Notes: generated from the letters alone by a model not told the origin. 64,000 nucleotides of DNA from Nicotiana tabacum (GCF_000715075.1 NC_134085.1:154160178-154224177); one strand, 5' to 3'. Positions 1 to 11,959 are shown, counted from the first letter of the stretch. Made by a program: numbers and translations.

Positions 1-532
1 GCAAAATGCTCCTATTTTTTTTTAAAGTTATGTATATGAATAAGCCATAGTTATATAATTATTTATGAAATTTATCCTTGTCATTAGCGGTAATAAGTGA
101 AATGAGTGAATTTCATGTACCCAAATTCTTCCTGAAAAATGATCCAAATTGACCGCACAAGACTATAATTTAAAAATTAATTTCAACTCGGAGTTCAATT
201 AGAACTTAAGGGCGACAATGAGACTTTTTCTTAATAGCAAAAGTAATTACCACACAAAAAGTCTAACAAAGTATAAAGTAGTCAATATCAAAGATTATAT
301 TTACGGAATTAACCTCTTTCTCTTAAACTTATGAAAATGAAAAATTTTAATTTGTGACATCGTACATACCTAGAAATGAAAGGAATAAAAATCAAAAACC
401 ATGATGTAGTGAGAAGAAACAATACGTAACCACACACACAGCACCAAAAAAAAAGAAACAACGTAATGTTCTGGAACAGTGCCAAACTATAGTGAGAGTA
501 GTAGTAATAGTAGCAAAGTATTATGTCCGTCA
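1..532. other. Upstream intergenic sequence of the HIPP gene
   Basis: AT-rich sequence with no convincing ORF, RNA gene or transposon terminus. It presumably holds distal promoter sequence of the gene at 776. I see no repeat structure in it. Confidence 0.5.
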
Positions 533-550
533 CACGTGCCACCTATATAA
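533..550 (+). promoter_or_regulatory. G-box next to a TATA box
   Basis: CACGTG lies at 533-538 and TATATAA at 544-550, about 225 bases before the chosen ATG. A transcription start near 575-585 would give a roughly 190-base 5' UTR. CACGTG is the core bound by bZIP and bHLH factors and is shared by ABA and light response elements. Its place directly beside the TATA box suggests a stress- or light-responsive core promoter. That regulation is inference. Confidence 0.6.
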
Positions 551-704
551 AAGCCACGCCAGTTGTGCTTTTTAGATGACGAAAATTAGTGAGTGCCTCG
601 TTCATCTCTATGGTCATCACTTAGCCCATGCTCACCACTTCCTTTTGAACTTTCTTGAGAATAACACCAAACAGTACACACTCACAAAAACAAAAAACTA
701 AAAA

Positions 705-735
705 AGAGAGAGATAATTCAGTCTCTCTCTCTCTT
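705..735. repeat. GA/CT microsatellite in the 5' UTR
   Basis: A GA run (705-712) is followed by a CT run (722-735) that can fold back on it. It lies about 40 bases before the HIPP start codon. Pyrimidine-rich CT tracts are common in plant 5' UTRs. Confidence 0.75.
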
Positions 736-775
736 TAAGCTTATCAGCTACCTCTATCCATCTCCAAGAACATCA

Positions 776-2460
776 ATGGGCGAGGTTTGCTTGCTCTCTA
801 CCCTTTGTTTTCTTTGTTTGGGTTATTTGTTGTTTGAGATTTCTGATTTTTTTTTTGGTTATAGGAAGAGAAGAAGAAACCAGAAGAAGTGAAAAAACCA
901 GAAGAAGAGAAGAAAGTGGAAGCTCCAAAAGGTGATAATGAAAAGAAAGAAGAAAAGAAAACAGAGGAAACCAAAGAAGAAACAGTAGCACCTCCACCGC
1001 CACCTCAAGAAATAGTGTTGAGAGTTTACATGCATTGTGAAGGCTGTGCTCGTAAAGTCCGTAAATCCCTTAAAGGTTTCGAAGGTAAGCAGATTCAGTC
1101 ATTTCAATCAAGATTTTCACTTAAAAAATAGTTCTTTTTGTAATTTGAATGTGTTTATGTAGGAGTTGAGGATGTTATAACGGATTGCAAGACACATAAG
1201 GTGGTTGTAAAAGGGGAAAAAGCAGATCCGTTGAAGGTTTTAGAGAGAGTGCAAAAGAAGAGCCACCGTCAAGTTGAGCTTCTTTCTCCGATCCCAAAAC
1301 CGCCGGCCGAAGAGCCAAAGAAACCGGAGGAAAAAGAAGTCGTTAAACCCGAAGAGAAAAAAGAGGAGGTTTGTTTAATTTAATCTTCTTTTTTTCTTCT
1401 AAATTCCCTTTTGTTTCTCACGCGAGTTGTTTCTTTTTATGTTGCTTTTTCTCTCTTTAGTCTTTTCCCTTTCTGGGGTTTTATTTGTTTTTAAGGTAAG
1501 CTCAAAAAATATGGTATTTCTGGTTTGTTTTGCAGCCGCCCCAAGTGATTATTGTAGTTCTGAAAGTTCACATGCATTGTGAAGCCTGTGCTCAAGAAAT
1601 CAAAAGGCGTATACAAAGAATGAAAGGTATGATTTTATTTTCTCTTTTCCTATTTTGGGGTTGTATGGATTAGTATATATGAGCTTTTTGATTTATTTGG
1701 TGCAACTAATTGTTATTCTGATTATGCTTTTGTTACACTTTTCCCTTTTTCGGATCTCCATAATAGTATTCAGTATTTTAAGGATTCTATATTCTCTGCA
1801 TCTTTCACTATCCCTGCAGTCTTTAATTTAGAATAATATAATCACTCTTTGGAATCTATTCAAATTTAAGTCAAATTCAAACACATTCTGTCAACAACTA
1901 ATCACGTCCATATCTTTAATTAATTGAACAATCTTTAGAATCTGTCAACTGGCATTAAAAATTTGACCAATTTTTTATTTTATTTTGAAGGTGTGGAGAA
2001 TGCAGAACCAGACTTGAAGAACTCACAGGTGACAGTAAAAGGTGTGTTTGAGGCAACACAACTTGTGGATTATGTAAGCAAAAGAACAGGGAAAAGGGCA
2101 GTTATAGTTAAAGTAGAACCAGAAAAGAAAGAAGAGGAAAAACCCAAGGAAGGCAATGAAGAGAAGAAAGCAGAAGGTGAAAAAGAAGCGAAAAAAGGTG
2201 AAGAGGGAGACACCAAGGAGAAAAAAGAAGGTGGTGGAGATGGCAGCGCCCCCACCGCCGGCGGTGGTGAAGAAGCTGAGTCAGGTAAAGAGGTGGCTGT
2301 TCAAGAAGACCCAAAGTTAGAAATGAAAAAGAATGAGTTTTACTATTATTACCCGCAGAATTACCAGGTTTACCCTCAAAGATATGCTCATGAAATGTAT
2401 AATCCATATCCTCCACAAATGTTCAGTGATGAGAATCCCAATGCATGTTCTGTGATGTAA
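776..2460 (+). CDS. HIPP: Heavy-metal-associated isoprenylated plant protein (HIPP), two HMA domains
   Basis: Five exons join in frame: 776-784, 865-1084, 1163-1368, 1536-1626 and 1991-2460. All introns are GT-AG, and the total is 996 nt or 331 residues. Two ferredoxin-like HMA domains are visible, at about residues 50-115 (MHCEGC, 59-64) and 150-215 (MHCEAC, 158-163). Each has the metal-binding CxxC. Lysine/glutamate/proline-rich linkers surround them. The C-terminus NACSVM has the CaaX box CSVM (328-331), the farnesylation site that defines HIPPs. The family binds soft metals such as Cd, Zn and Cu at membranes or the nucleus and takes part in metal homeostasis and stress. The start at 776 follows the TATA box and gives a three-codon first exon, MGE, which fits this family. 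Antisense ORFs over exon 5 are low-complexity shadows. The exact HIPP number cannot be assigned. Confidence 0.93.
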
Positions 2461-3231
2461 ATTAGGAAGAATATGAAGGGTATATGTGGAAAAAAACAAG
2501 GAGTTGTGGTCACATGGGAAATGTCCATGGCTATTTCTGCAACTTGTTATGGTTGTGCTCTACATGTGGCCCTGTCTGGGGCCTTTAGTATATGTCTGCA
2601 GGCCAAAAACTATAGAATTTTGTGAGCACTTTGTACTTTTTTCTGTTTTTTTTCTTTTATTATAAGCCTGTTGGTTATATACTATAATCAATGTAGTATG
2701 TATATACTAGTACTATAGTATATTTAGCAGAATTTTTGAATGTTGTACTTTATACTTGCTAGTTGTTTCTTCTGAGTACAGATCTCCCCTACATCCACCC
2801 CGCCCCCACCCCCCAAAACCAACAAAGAATACAAATGGCTGTTTGAGGTAAGTGGGGAGGGTGAATTTGGTTAAGTTAATTTTGCCTAAGGTAATTTGAA
2901 AAGCGAAAGCAAAAATCATGATTTTGTTTGTCTTATGTTAAAAAAAATTGAGAAATGTTGGTTTGGATTCTGTTAAAGTGTCACATCCATTGGTAGTTGC
3001 ATATGTTAGTAGTTAGTAGGTAAAATAGGAAGTGTCATTCTTTAATCCAGTAATTCTCAACGAAAAACTAACAGTGAGATAGGAAGTTGGTAAAGATTTG
3101 ATGTGTGCATTCACGAGGTGAGCATTTCTCTAAAATGATATAAATGTGATTTTTTTTTGTTCCTTTCAGTTTCAAACACACTAATTGCTTGTATCATGAT
3201 TTCACATTCCTTCCTTTAGTTGTATTTTGGA
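2461..3231 (+). other. 3' UTR and downstream flank of the HIPP gene
   Basis: The stretch after the stop codon is T-rich and probably holds the 3' UTR and poly(A) sites around 2640-2700. The rest up to the copia target duplication is AT-rich and shows nothing else. Confidence 0.45.
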
Positions 3232-3236
3232 GTGAT

Positions 3237-4118
3237 TCTTAGTAAACTGTATTTGTAAAATAAATCTGGAAAATATAAATGATCATAAACAGAAATGAAA
3301 ACAGAAATAGAATTTTAATCCGAGCCTACTGAATTCACAATGTTTTCTTAAGGAATTTAATTCCCTCCTAGTACCCAAGGTTATAGATTATTTTCTCCCA
3401 GGATAGAATTAATTACACACTGGTGTAGTGGTACTTCAAACCTCAGTGTTTCAGCGAACACAAAGTTCGATAGCAAATCACACTTACTGTTGCTTTCTTT
3501 GAAGTTAAAATATGCAGAAGGAAGGAGAAGAACTCAGAAAATTCGTATGGAAATTCTGAGCAAAATAGCCTTGTATTTATAGTCAAAGTTAGGCTGAAAT
3601 CTGAAGAGGTGCAACTCTTCAGAATGACTGTTTATGCAAAACGGTCATAGCATAAATGTCATAACATAAATGGTTATTCACTCAACAATAAAGAGGGAAA
3701 ATTGAATAGGGTAGTTAATTTTCTGTTACCACAGCAGAAAAATGGATTGGATTTAATATTTATTTTAATATTAATATTCTATTACTAAATAAATATTTAA
3801 TAACATTTCTGTTGATTTTACTTTAACAAATAAATTTAGTCCAAAAAATTAATCAATCATTTGACCAAATCCGAAGCCGAAGCCGAGCGAGCGACGACGG
3901 CGACGGCGCGAGGCTTACCTTCTTCTCAACTCTTTAAGAGCTAGAAGAAGAGCAATTGCTTATATACCCATAAAAAAACCTCTTCCTCTTCCAATATGGA
4001 ACAATGTCCCTTTGTCAAGGGGGAAACTTAAAATTTCACTCAAAAATTTTATTTCCCTCCATTTCTCATTCATCCTCTTTTAAGTATTTAATATACTTAA
4101 ATACATAAAACCCCAACA
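3237..4118 (-). repeat. 3' LTR of the minus-strand copia element
   Basis: 882 bp, matching 7871-8443 plus 10819-10983 from base 3380 onward. On the minus strand the LTR starts at 4118 with TGTTGGGG, directly after a purine-rich ATGTGGGGGAT that serves as the polypurine tract. It sits 0.8 kb downstream of the HIPP stop. Confidence 0.8.
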
Positions 4119-4673
4119 ATCCCCCACATGAATGGGGAATGGCTATATCACGGAAACATGCATGAAAAACTGTGTGATTCGCAAGCAAGGATTAATTGCA
4201 TCTGGATAAGTAGGTTTCCCTTTAAACTTTCCGTAGTGAACTTATGTCGGATATACTCGATCAATCGGTAGATTTGATATCTTTGAACCGTCGAACTTTG
4301 GTGTATACCTAGACAACCACAAGTCACACAACCAACTCATAACCGTCTTTGGTTCTCATTGTTGTATTCGTTTCAGTCATGAATACCACCTGATTTCATA
4401 AGTGCATAGGGAACTGACCTTGCAAAATTCTCCTTGAAGCGGCTAACACTTCACACTTACATAGGTGATTCCTAAATGTGTCATCACGTAGATGCATTAT
4501 TTGATATACTCCGTATCAAATTTAGAAATTACTAAAAAGCCTTAATGTTTTATCCTTTGTACTGAACATTGTTTCATCACGAGAATGGACCAAAAGTTTA
4601 GTTGACAATGTTGAACCGTCATTAATGACTTTGTTTGATCTCCTTGAACCTAGATCTTGGGATCTCCAGCCTT
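4119..4673 (-). other. 3' untranslated internal region of the copia element
   Basis: Non-coding sequence between the RNase H end and the polypurine tract. No separate feature is visible. Confidence 0.5.
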
Positions 4674-6927
4674 CTAGGTAGAGTTACCGCCACTATGACT
4701 TGTTCTCGGCCACAGTCCCATTCCCCTTGATGATTTCTCAACTACCTTCTTAGTTAGGCCTTTTGTAAGTGGATCCGACACATTATCACTTGACTTTACA
4801 TAGTCAATCGTGATAATTCCTCTGGAGAGTAATTGTCTAATGGTTTTATGTCTTCGCCGTATATGACGAGATTTACCGTTATACATAACGCTCCCAGCCC
4901 TTCCAGTTGCCACTTGACTATCGCAATGTATGCATATTGGTGTCAACGGTTTGGGCCAAAATGGAATATCTTCCAAAAAAATTCGGAGCCATTCAACTTC
5001 TTCACCGGCTTTATCTTAAGCTATGAATTCAGCCTCCATTGTAGAGCGGGCAATACACGTTTGTTTGGACGACTTCCAAGATACCGTTCCTCCACCAATA
5101 GTGAATACATATCCACTTGTGGACTTGGAATCAGTTGATCTGGTGATCCAATTTGCATCACAGTATCCCTCAATGACCGCAGGATATTTACTGTAGTGGA
5201 AAGCAAAGCCCTGGGTATGTACTAAATACCCCAAAACTCGTTTCCTGGCCATCCAATGAGATTGACATGGATTGCTCGTATATCGACTCAATTTACTTAT
5301 AGCACAAGCTATATCTGACCGTGTACAATTCATGATGTACATTAAGCAACCCACCACACGAGCATAATTCAATTGTGATATGCTTTGGTCTTTGGTCTTT
5401 GCTAATGCAAGGTTCACGTCAATTGGAGTCTTTGCAACTTTAAAGCCAAAGTGCTTGAATTTTTCAAGTACTGTCTTAATATACTGAGATTGTGACAATC
5501 CCAAACCTTGAGAAGTCTTATGGATCTTAATTCCCAGAATTAAATCGGCAGCTCCCAAGTCTTTCATATCAAAGTTGCCAGTTAGCATGCGCTTAGTCGC
5601 ATTTATGTTGGCAACGTCATTACTCATTATCAATATATCATTCACATATAAGCAAGCAATGGCTATGTGATTTGGAACATTTTTAATGTACACACATTTA
5701 TCACATTCATTTATTTTAAAACCATTTGACAACATTGTTTGGTCAAATTTCGCATTCCATTGTTTGGGTGCTTGTTTTAGTCCGTAAAGGGACTTAACAA
5801 GTCTCCATACCTTCTTTTTTTACCTGGAACCACAAACCCTTCAGGTTGTTCCATGTAAATTCCTTCCTCCAACTCTCCATTTAAGAAGGCTGTCTTAACA
5901 TCCATTTGATGAATTTCAAGACCAAAAACTGCAGCTAACGCTACTAACGTTCGTATGGACGTAATTCTTGTAACTGGAGAGTATGTACCGAAATAGTCAA
6001 GACCTTCTCGTTGTCTATACCTTTTGACCACAAGTCTTGCCTTAAATTTGTCAATAGTGCCATCATATTTCATTTTCCTCTTAAAGATCCATTTAGAACC
6101 CAACGGTTTATTTCCAGGAGGAAGATCAACCAATTCCCATGTATGGTTGTTCAGCATGAATTCTATTTCACTATTGATTGTCTCTTTCCAAAGCAATGAT
6201 TCCGAAGAAGACATAGCTTCTTTAAATGTTTGAGGCTCATTTTTCAATAAGAAAGGCACAAAATATGGTCCAAATGAAGTAGACGTTCTTTGACGTTTAC
6301 TACGTCTTGGATCCTCCTGATTAAGTGTACTTTCTTTTGTTTCTTCCCGAGGTCGTTTAGATCCTTCACCAATCGACTCACATTCCTTTTTATATGGATA
6401 TATATATTTTTAAAGAATTCAACTTTATCTGATTCTATAACCGTATTATTATGAATATCGGGATTTTCTGGTTTATGAACTAGAAATAGATATGCTTTAT
6501 TATTAGTCGCATATCCTATGAAAACACAATCAACGATTTTCGGTCCTATTTTTACCCTTTTGGGTTTAGGAGCTTGCACTTTTGGCAAACACCCACACAC
6601 TTTAAAATAATTCAAGTTGAGCTTCCTTCCTTTCCATTTTTCATATGGAATGGATTGTGTTTTGTTGTGGAGTATTTGATTTAGTATTCGGCTAGCCGTA
6701 AGAACGACTTCCCCCCACAAGTTCTGTGGTAAATCAGAACTTATCAATAATGTGCTCATCATCTCTTTTAATGAACGATTCTTTCTTTCTGCAATCCCAT
6801 TGGATTGGGGCGTGTTGGCTAAAATAATAACAAACGATTTTTTTCTCTTAAACCAGTATGAATTCATGTTTACTTCATTGTTTCTAGAATTAGTAGATAT
6901 CATGCCTATAGGGTCTTTGTCTAACAC
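4674..6927 (-). pseudogene. copia pol relic: integrase C-half, reverse transcriptase, RNase H
   Basis: Minus-strand fragments run in pol order. 6927-6244 is integrase, with SNGIAERKNRSLKEMM and the GAG/KXW-like tail. 6259-5777 is the start of RT, with KWIFKRK and QMDVKTAFLNGELEEGIYM. 5735-5016 is the RT core and connection, and 4976-4674 is the RNase H end, with KSRHIRRRHKTIRQLL and DNVSDPLTKGL. The fragments are separated by frameshifts and stops near 6250, 5750 and 5010. The RT catalytic box reads YVND instead of YVDD, so the enzyme would be dead even if the frames were intact. The first half of integrase, protease and gag are absent. Confidence 0.88.
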
Positions 6928-6930
6928 TTA

Positions 6931-7870
6931 GGCAAGCCATAGGGTAAAAATTTATAAACTGAATCAGATTTTATATGCTACAACCAGCAGGCAGGCCTGA
7001 CTCGGGCTTCTTATCTGAACTATGTAATAAAACAGTCTGCCTCGATCCTTTAAGTTTAATCAGACCCTAAACAGTATGTGTAAGTCATGCTGACCACTTA
7101 CTTTTTCTCTGCTAAAAGGAGGTCTGTTTGAGCCTTTTCATTTGTTTATATGCTTCCCCATACTTTCCATATATGTTTTGTTTGTCGCCTTAGTATTTTT
7201 ACCTTTTGAAACTACAAATAAGCCCAACATACCTCTCTTTTAGGATTAGCAATCCTAAATGCCTCCGGGACTGATAGGATTGGGGCAGGTAATAGCATGC
7301 AATAAGTAAACGAGACTATTTCGTGCTTTAATACCTAAATGGGGTGGGAAAGGGTAGATATGGATATGATGACCACGCGATAACATCTCGTGTAGCCCCT
7401 CATTGAGGAGTGATTACCGGATGTTGTGTGGGGTGATCCATATTATTAATGAATCTAGGATCCCCCTTCTTTTTGTTTTCTTCGTTTCTCTTAAATTTTT
7501 TTTTAAAACCATTTATTTTAAGAAAATCAACTCTTTTAGTTACTTTTTCTTACTTTTGTTTATTACGTGAAAAAAACCCGCTCTTATTTGACGCCTTTAT
7601 TTGCCTATATGTTGTTCGTACTTAAAGTCACAATAATAGCTTGACCGGGAACCACACTAGTGGATCTTGAGGGGTGTCTAACACCTTCCCCTTGAGATAA
7701 TTTCAAGCCCTTACTCAATCTCTGGTTATTCAAATCAAACCTTCCCTAATGTCCTAATGCACTCAAATCATTAGGTGGAAACTCTTCACTTCAAACCCAA
7801 TTCCCGAAAGGGAACGAGTTGTCCTCCCAAATGTTATAAACCCGATTTCGCGAGAAAAAGGGGGTACGAC
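6931..7870 (-). mobile_element. Tat/Ogre-type LTR fragment inserted in the copia element
   Basis: Read on the minus strand it begins TGTCGTACCCCC at 7870, a typical Tat-lineage LTR start. It continues with the CTCGCGAAA block and the AAGGTGTTAGACACCCC block seen in Solanaceae Tat LTRs. No coding sequence or second LTR is present. The left limit is uncertain (6928-6950). No target duplication is visible and copia sequence is missing on both sides, so it arrived with, or was followed by, a deletion. Confidence 0.6.
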
Positions 7871-8443
7871 ACAAGGTTATGGATTATTTCCTCCTAGGAT
7901 AGAACGAATTACATACTGGTGTAGTGGTACTTCAAACCCCAGTATTTCAGTGAACACAAAGTTCGGTAGCAAATTACACTTACTGTTTCTTTCTTTGAAG
8001 TTAAAATATGCAGAAGGAAGGAGAAGAACTTAGAAAATTCGTATGGAAATTCTGAGCAGAATAACCTTGTATTTATAGCCAAAGTTGGGCTGAAATCTGA
8101 AGAGGTGCAACTCTTCAGAATGACTATTTATGCAAAACAACCACAGCATAAATGCCATAACATAATTGGCTATTTACTCAATAATAAAGAGAGAAAATTG
8201 AAGAGGATAATTAATTTTCTATTACCAAAACAGAAAAACGGATTGGATTTAATATTAATATTCTATAATTACAACAAATATTTAATAATATTTCTGTTAA
8301 TATTTTACTATTAACAAATAAATTTGGTCCAAAAAATTAATCAATCAATCATTTGACCAAATCCGAAGCCGAAGCCGAGCGAGCGACGATGGCGCGAGGC
8401 GTGCCTTCTTCTCAACTCTTTAAGAGCTAGAAGAAGAACAATT

Positions 8444-10818
8444 TGTCATGACCCGCCACATCATCATGCCATGTAGGTGCCACGTGGCATATATTTTTGC
8501 CATATGAAATGTTTACTTAAGTTTGGGACTAGATCTTGATGGAATATTCTAGAACTATGGAGAATTTCCTTGAAAATGTTCTAGATATTTATGCACTTGT
8601 AGGAAGGTTCTAGAGAAATATAGAGGTTTCCTTAGTAGGACCCTAGAACCCTATAGAATTGTTAGGAAAGTCCTTAGAAGATTCTAGCTATGTAGAATAT
8701 TCTAGAGAAGGGACTTATTTGTAAATATGGAAGGACTTGTAGAACAATTATTATTTACATACTAGCCCCTAGGTGATTAGTATAAATAAGGGGCATTCAT
8801 TTGTAATTCATGAACCAAGAAAACAATTCAAGTTCTCTCTAATACAAAACTTCCTTTAACAATTCTCTTATGTTATTTCTTCCATTCTCTTAGCGATCTT
8901 GAGTGTAGTAAGACTGACTTGGCATAGCAAGAACGTGAGCAGAGTATGTAAGATCATGAGCGAGTTGTCAAGTGTCGCACGTGCACTTAGTTTAAGGCTA
9001 AGGACGTGACAACGTGCTATTAGAGCAAAGGTTATGACTAAAGAATGTTAGAAAGAATACAATAGATTGCTAGAAGGAAGTTTTGTAGGGAACCATGGCC
9101 GGAATTACCAAGGTCTTGGTTCTTGCAGAAGGGATCAACGTGAAGGTCCCTAAGCGAAAGTAGTATGGTGGTGCACGGGCTGCACACGAGGTGGCAGACT
9201 GGCAGAAGCCAAGGGAGCTCCGACATAGGCCAGAATTCAGGAGTATGTATGCGAGTTCACTACCTTAATGCTGCAAATCTCGTCATTGTCTGAGGAAGAT
9301 TTCCTCTTCTACTTCATGGATGAGTTGCAAAATTGGACAAAGCATAAGTTAAGAAAATATCAAATAACCAACGTGAACGGGGCCATCGGAGTAGCCTAGT
9401 CACTTGTTGACTTCAAGATGGAGCCTGCCAAGTCCAAAGAAGGCAACACCGAGAGGGATAAGGGAAATCATGATGAGGTCAACGGGAAATGCATAGCCGA
9501 GGTATATAAGGGTAATGGCAAGGGGCAATCCTATAATGGACAGGGGTCCAAGAGAAACAACAAGAGGCCGGAAAATGGTAGGGAGTACGTGCCTAAAGGA
9601 GGGTGCTACTTCTGTGAAGGATCACATCGGGCAAGTGAATGCTCAAAATTGGGGAAGCTTGCAGCAATGATAGGGAACTTTGCTCAAGCACATAAGGATG
9701 ACATAGGGGAAACCACCTGTATTGGAGGGATGCGCTTGGAATCTAAGCCGAAAGTAGGGGATTCCAAAGCCTATCTTGGAACCATGCAAATGGATCTTGG
9801 TGGCAGCAAGAAAAGTTGGATGGACTTAGTTGAAGTGGAAGGCGAGTTACAAAGTGATGGCATGCTATCGGACTCAGACGATGCACCAAGCAGAAGGTTC
9901 AAGTTTGCTAGTAAGGCTGGACCACGGAGGGCAACCAAATAGGGAGTGGAAGCATGGACTCGATGCTTGAGAAGCTGCTAGACTTGGTTGAGTCATGGGA
10001 AGATTTAGGCCAAGAGCAAGGAGGGGCATCCGATGGACGGAGGATGGATGCCATCATTACTAACCATCCAAAGTACAAATGCGTGAGAAGAAAGGTAGCT
10101 ACTAGCCAGTAACTTGTGAAATGGGAAGGAGAACCGCTTCATAGGGCATCATGGCTAATGGACAAAGATTTCCGATGACGCCAAGGCAATGTGCGCGCGT
10201 ACGTGTCGATGCTTTGTGCCGAGGGCGGTACAAAATTGGGTAGGGGAGAGTGTCATGACCCGCCACATCATCATGCCACGTAGGTGGCACGTGGCATATA
10301 TTTTTGCCATATGGAATGGTTAGTTAAGTTTGGGACTAGATCTTGATGGAATATTCTAGAACTATGGAGAATTTCCTTGGAAATGTTCTACATATTTATG
10401 CACTTGTAGGAGGGTTCTAGAGAAATATAGAGGTTTCCTTAGGAAGATCCTAGAACCCTATAGAATTGTTAGGAAAGTTCTTAGAAGATTCTAGCTATGT
10501 AGAATATTCTAGAGAAGGGACTTAGTTGTAAATATGGAAGGACTTGTAGAACAATTATTATTTACATACTAGCCCCTAGGTGATTAGTATAAATAGGGGA
10601 CATTCATTTGTAATTCATCAACCAAGCAAATAATTCAAGTTCTCTCTAATACAAAGCTTCCTTTAACAATTCTCTTGTGTTATTTCTTCCATTCTCTTAG
10701 CGATCTTGAGTGTAGTAAGGCTGACTTGGCATAGCAAGAATGTGAGCAGGGTGTGCAAGATCATGAGCGAGCTGTCAAGTGCCGCACGTGCGCTTAGTTT
10801 AAGACTAAGGACGTGACA
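8444..10818 (+). mobile_element. Gag-only non-autonomous LTR retrotransposon (TR-GAG-like), nested
   Basis: A complete 2375-bp element with two LTRs of exactly 568 bp (8444-9011 and 10251-10818), both TGTCATGACC...GTGACA, and the 4-bp flank repeat AATT at 8440-8443 and 10819-10822. A degenerate initiator-Met primer site (TGCTATTAGAGC, near 9015-9026) follows the first LTR. A purine tract GGTAGGGGAGAG precedes the second. The 1239-bp interior encodes only a Gag. This matches the described TR-GAG class, which relies on pol supplied in trans. By eye the LTRs differ at roughly 25-30 sites. Confidence 0.85.
9241..9942 (+). pseudogene. Gypsy-type gag with zinc knuckle, one in-frame stop
   Basis: One frame runs from at least 9241 to the stop after 9942. 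The first half resembles the retrotransposon gag domain (EYVCEFTTLMLQ, YFMDELQNWTKHKL). The second half is basic and ends with a zinc knuckle, CYFCEGSHRASEC, spaced Cx2Cx3Hx4C. A TAG at 9397-9399 interrupts the segment before SLVDF. The downstream ATG at 9418 opens a 174-residue ORF that keeps the knuckle. The gag start upstream of 9241 is degraded. No protease or pol follows. Confidence 0.75.
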
Positions 10819-10988
10819 AATTGCTTATATACCCATAAAAAACCTCTTCCTCTTTCAATATGGGACAATGTCCCTTTGCCAAGGGGGAAAACTTAAAAGT
10901 TCCCTCAAAAATTTTATTTCCCTCCATTTCCCATTCATCATCTTTTAAGTATTTAATATATTTAAATACATAAAATCCCAACAGTGAT

Positions 10989-11652
10989 CCCTTTTACGAG
11001 ATCGTTACACGAATAGCCGATCGAATTCACTATTTATTTTTTATAGTTGGCATATACGTTAATTGTACGTAGTTATACATATGTTATACATGAATTATAC
11101 ATATATTATATTTTTGCCAGTTATTTTTAATTAAAGAAATTATATGAGTGACTATTTAGATTAATTCTTCTCATCTACCTTATCTATAGAATAGAAATTT
11201 CAAGTTTGCAAAAGTAACTAGATCTCGATCATACTTGCCATCTTTTGTTTATTAGGAATTGTATACGTGGTCTCTGGTATTTGTCCCAATGTTATAATGG
11301 CAACGATCTGTTTTATCGCAACTTTTCCCTAAAAAAACGTCACATAAATTCCAGCAACTCAATATGGAAACAATGTTTTCTCCTTTTTAACTATCCATCC
11401 ATGAATTGATTTCAATTTTTAACCACTCATGTGTGTTGACTATAACATCATAATACTTTAGAATAATATATTACAAATGTCGAGCATCATTTTAGGCTTT
11501 AAGTCATCTCATAGGGTGACATAAATAATTTACTCTTGTTTTCTAAACGGAAGGACTAAGTAAATATTCTACGTTTGAATAGACGATTAGTGATTACATT
11601 CAACAACAGAAACAAGTTGAAGTAGAGGTATTGCATGTAAATTGGTACACAT
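10989..11652. other. AT-rich intergenic sequence
   Basis: No ORF, RNA gene or transposon terminus recognised between the copia target duplication and the MITE at 11657. Confidence 0.5.
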
Positions 11653-11656
11653 TAAT

Positions 11657-11956
11657 GGGTCGTTTGGTTTGAATACGACTTATGCCGGAATAAGCTATGT
11701 TGGGATTAGTTATTCTGGTATTGTTTTATATTTACTATTTGGAAAATTATATTAAAAATAATTGCATAATTTCTAAAAAGAAATATAAGTTATTCCGACA
11801 CTAATTACCCCTCCCTCTACAAGGTATAAGTTATTCCGGTACTAATTTTAATCCCGAAATAACTTATACCGAGTTTGCTAACCAAACAAAGTATTAAAAT
11901 GATATTAAATTTTTATAGCAACACTATACCTTCTTATACCTCGTACCAAACGACCC
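11657..11956. mobile_element. Tourist/Harbinger-like MITE
   Basis: 300 bp with terminal inverted repeats GGGTCGTTTGGT and ACCAAACGACCC. TAA lies at 11653-11655 on the left, with one extra T before the element, and at 11957-11959 on the right, as expected for PIF/Harbinger-type MITEs. Internal sub-terminal repeats of the TTATTCCGGTACTAATT type support a hairpin structure. No coding capacity. Confidence 0.82.
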
Positions 11957-11959
11957 TAA

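Larger units (their letters stand above)
3237..10983 (-). mobile_element. Degenerate Ty1/copia retrotransposon, minus strand, with nested insertions
   Basis: Two related LTRs (3237-4118 and 7871-10983, the latter interrupted) flank a minus-strand pol. The 5-bp target duplication GTGAT occurs at 3232-3236 and 10984-10988. On the element strand the LTR begins TGTTGG and ends CTAAGA, which I read as a decayed CTAACA. The gag, protease and first half of integrase are missing. Their place, together with the inner ~140 bp of the 5' LTR, is taken by a foreign LTR piece at 6931-7870. A gag-only element is inserted in the 5' LTR. The element is dead, and its lineage within copia was not resolved. Confidence 0.85.
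7871..10983 (-). repeat. 5' LTR of the copia element, split by a nested element
   Basis: The two halves, 7871-8443 and 10819-10983, match the left LTR in order and orientation. The break is an insertion of 2375 bp with AATT repeated on both sides. The inner ~140 bp of the LTR were lost at 7870. LTR divergence from the left copy is easily visible by eye, so the copia insertion is old. Confidence 0.8.

Noticed and set aside
309..542. Minus-strand 77-codon ORF upstream of the HIPP gene
   Set aside because: Phe/Tyr-rich translation of AT-rich DNA overlapping the promoter; no domain.
2070..2416. Antisense ORFs over HIPP exon 5
   Set aside because: Low-complexity Ser/Phe/Leu shadows of the Lys/Glu-rich coding strand.
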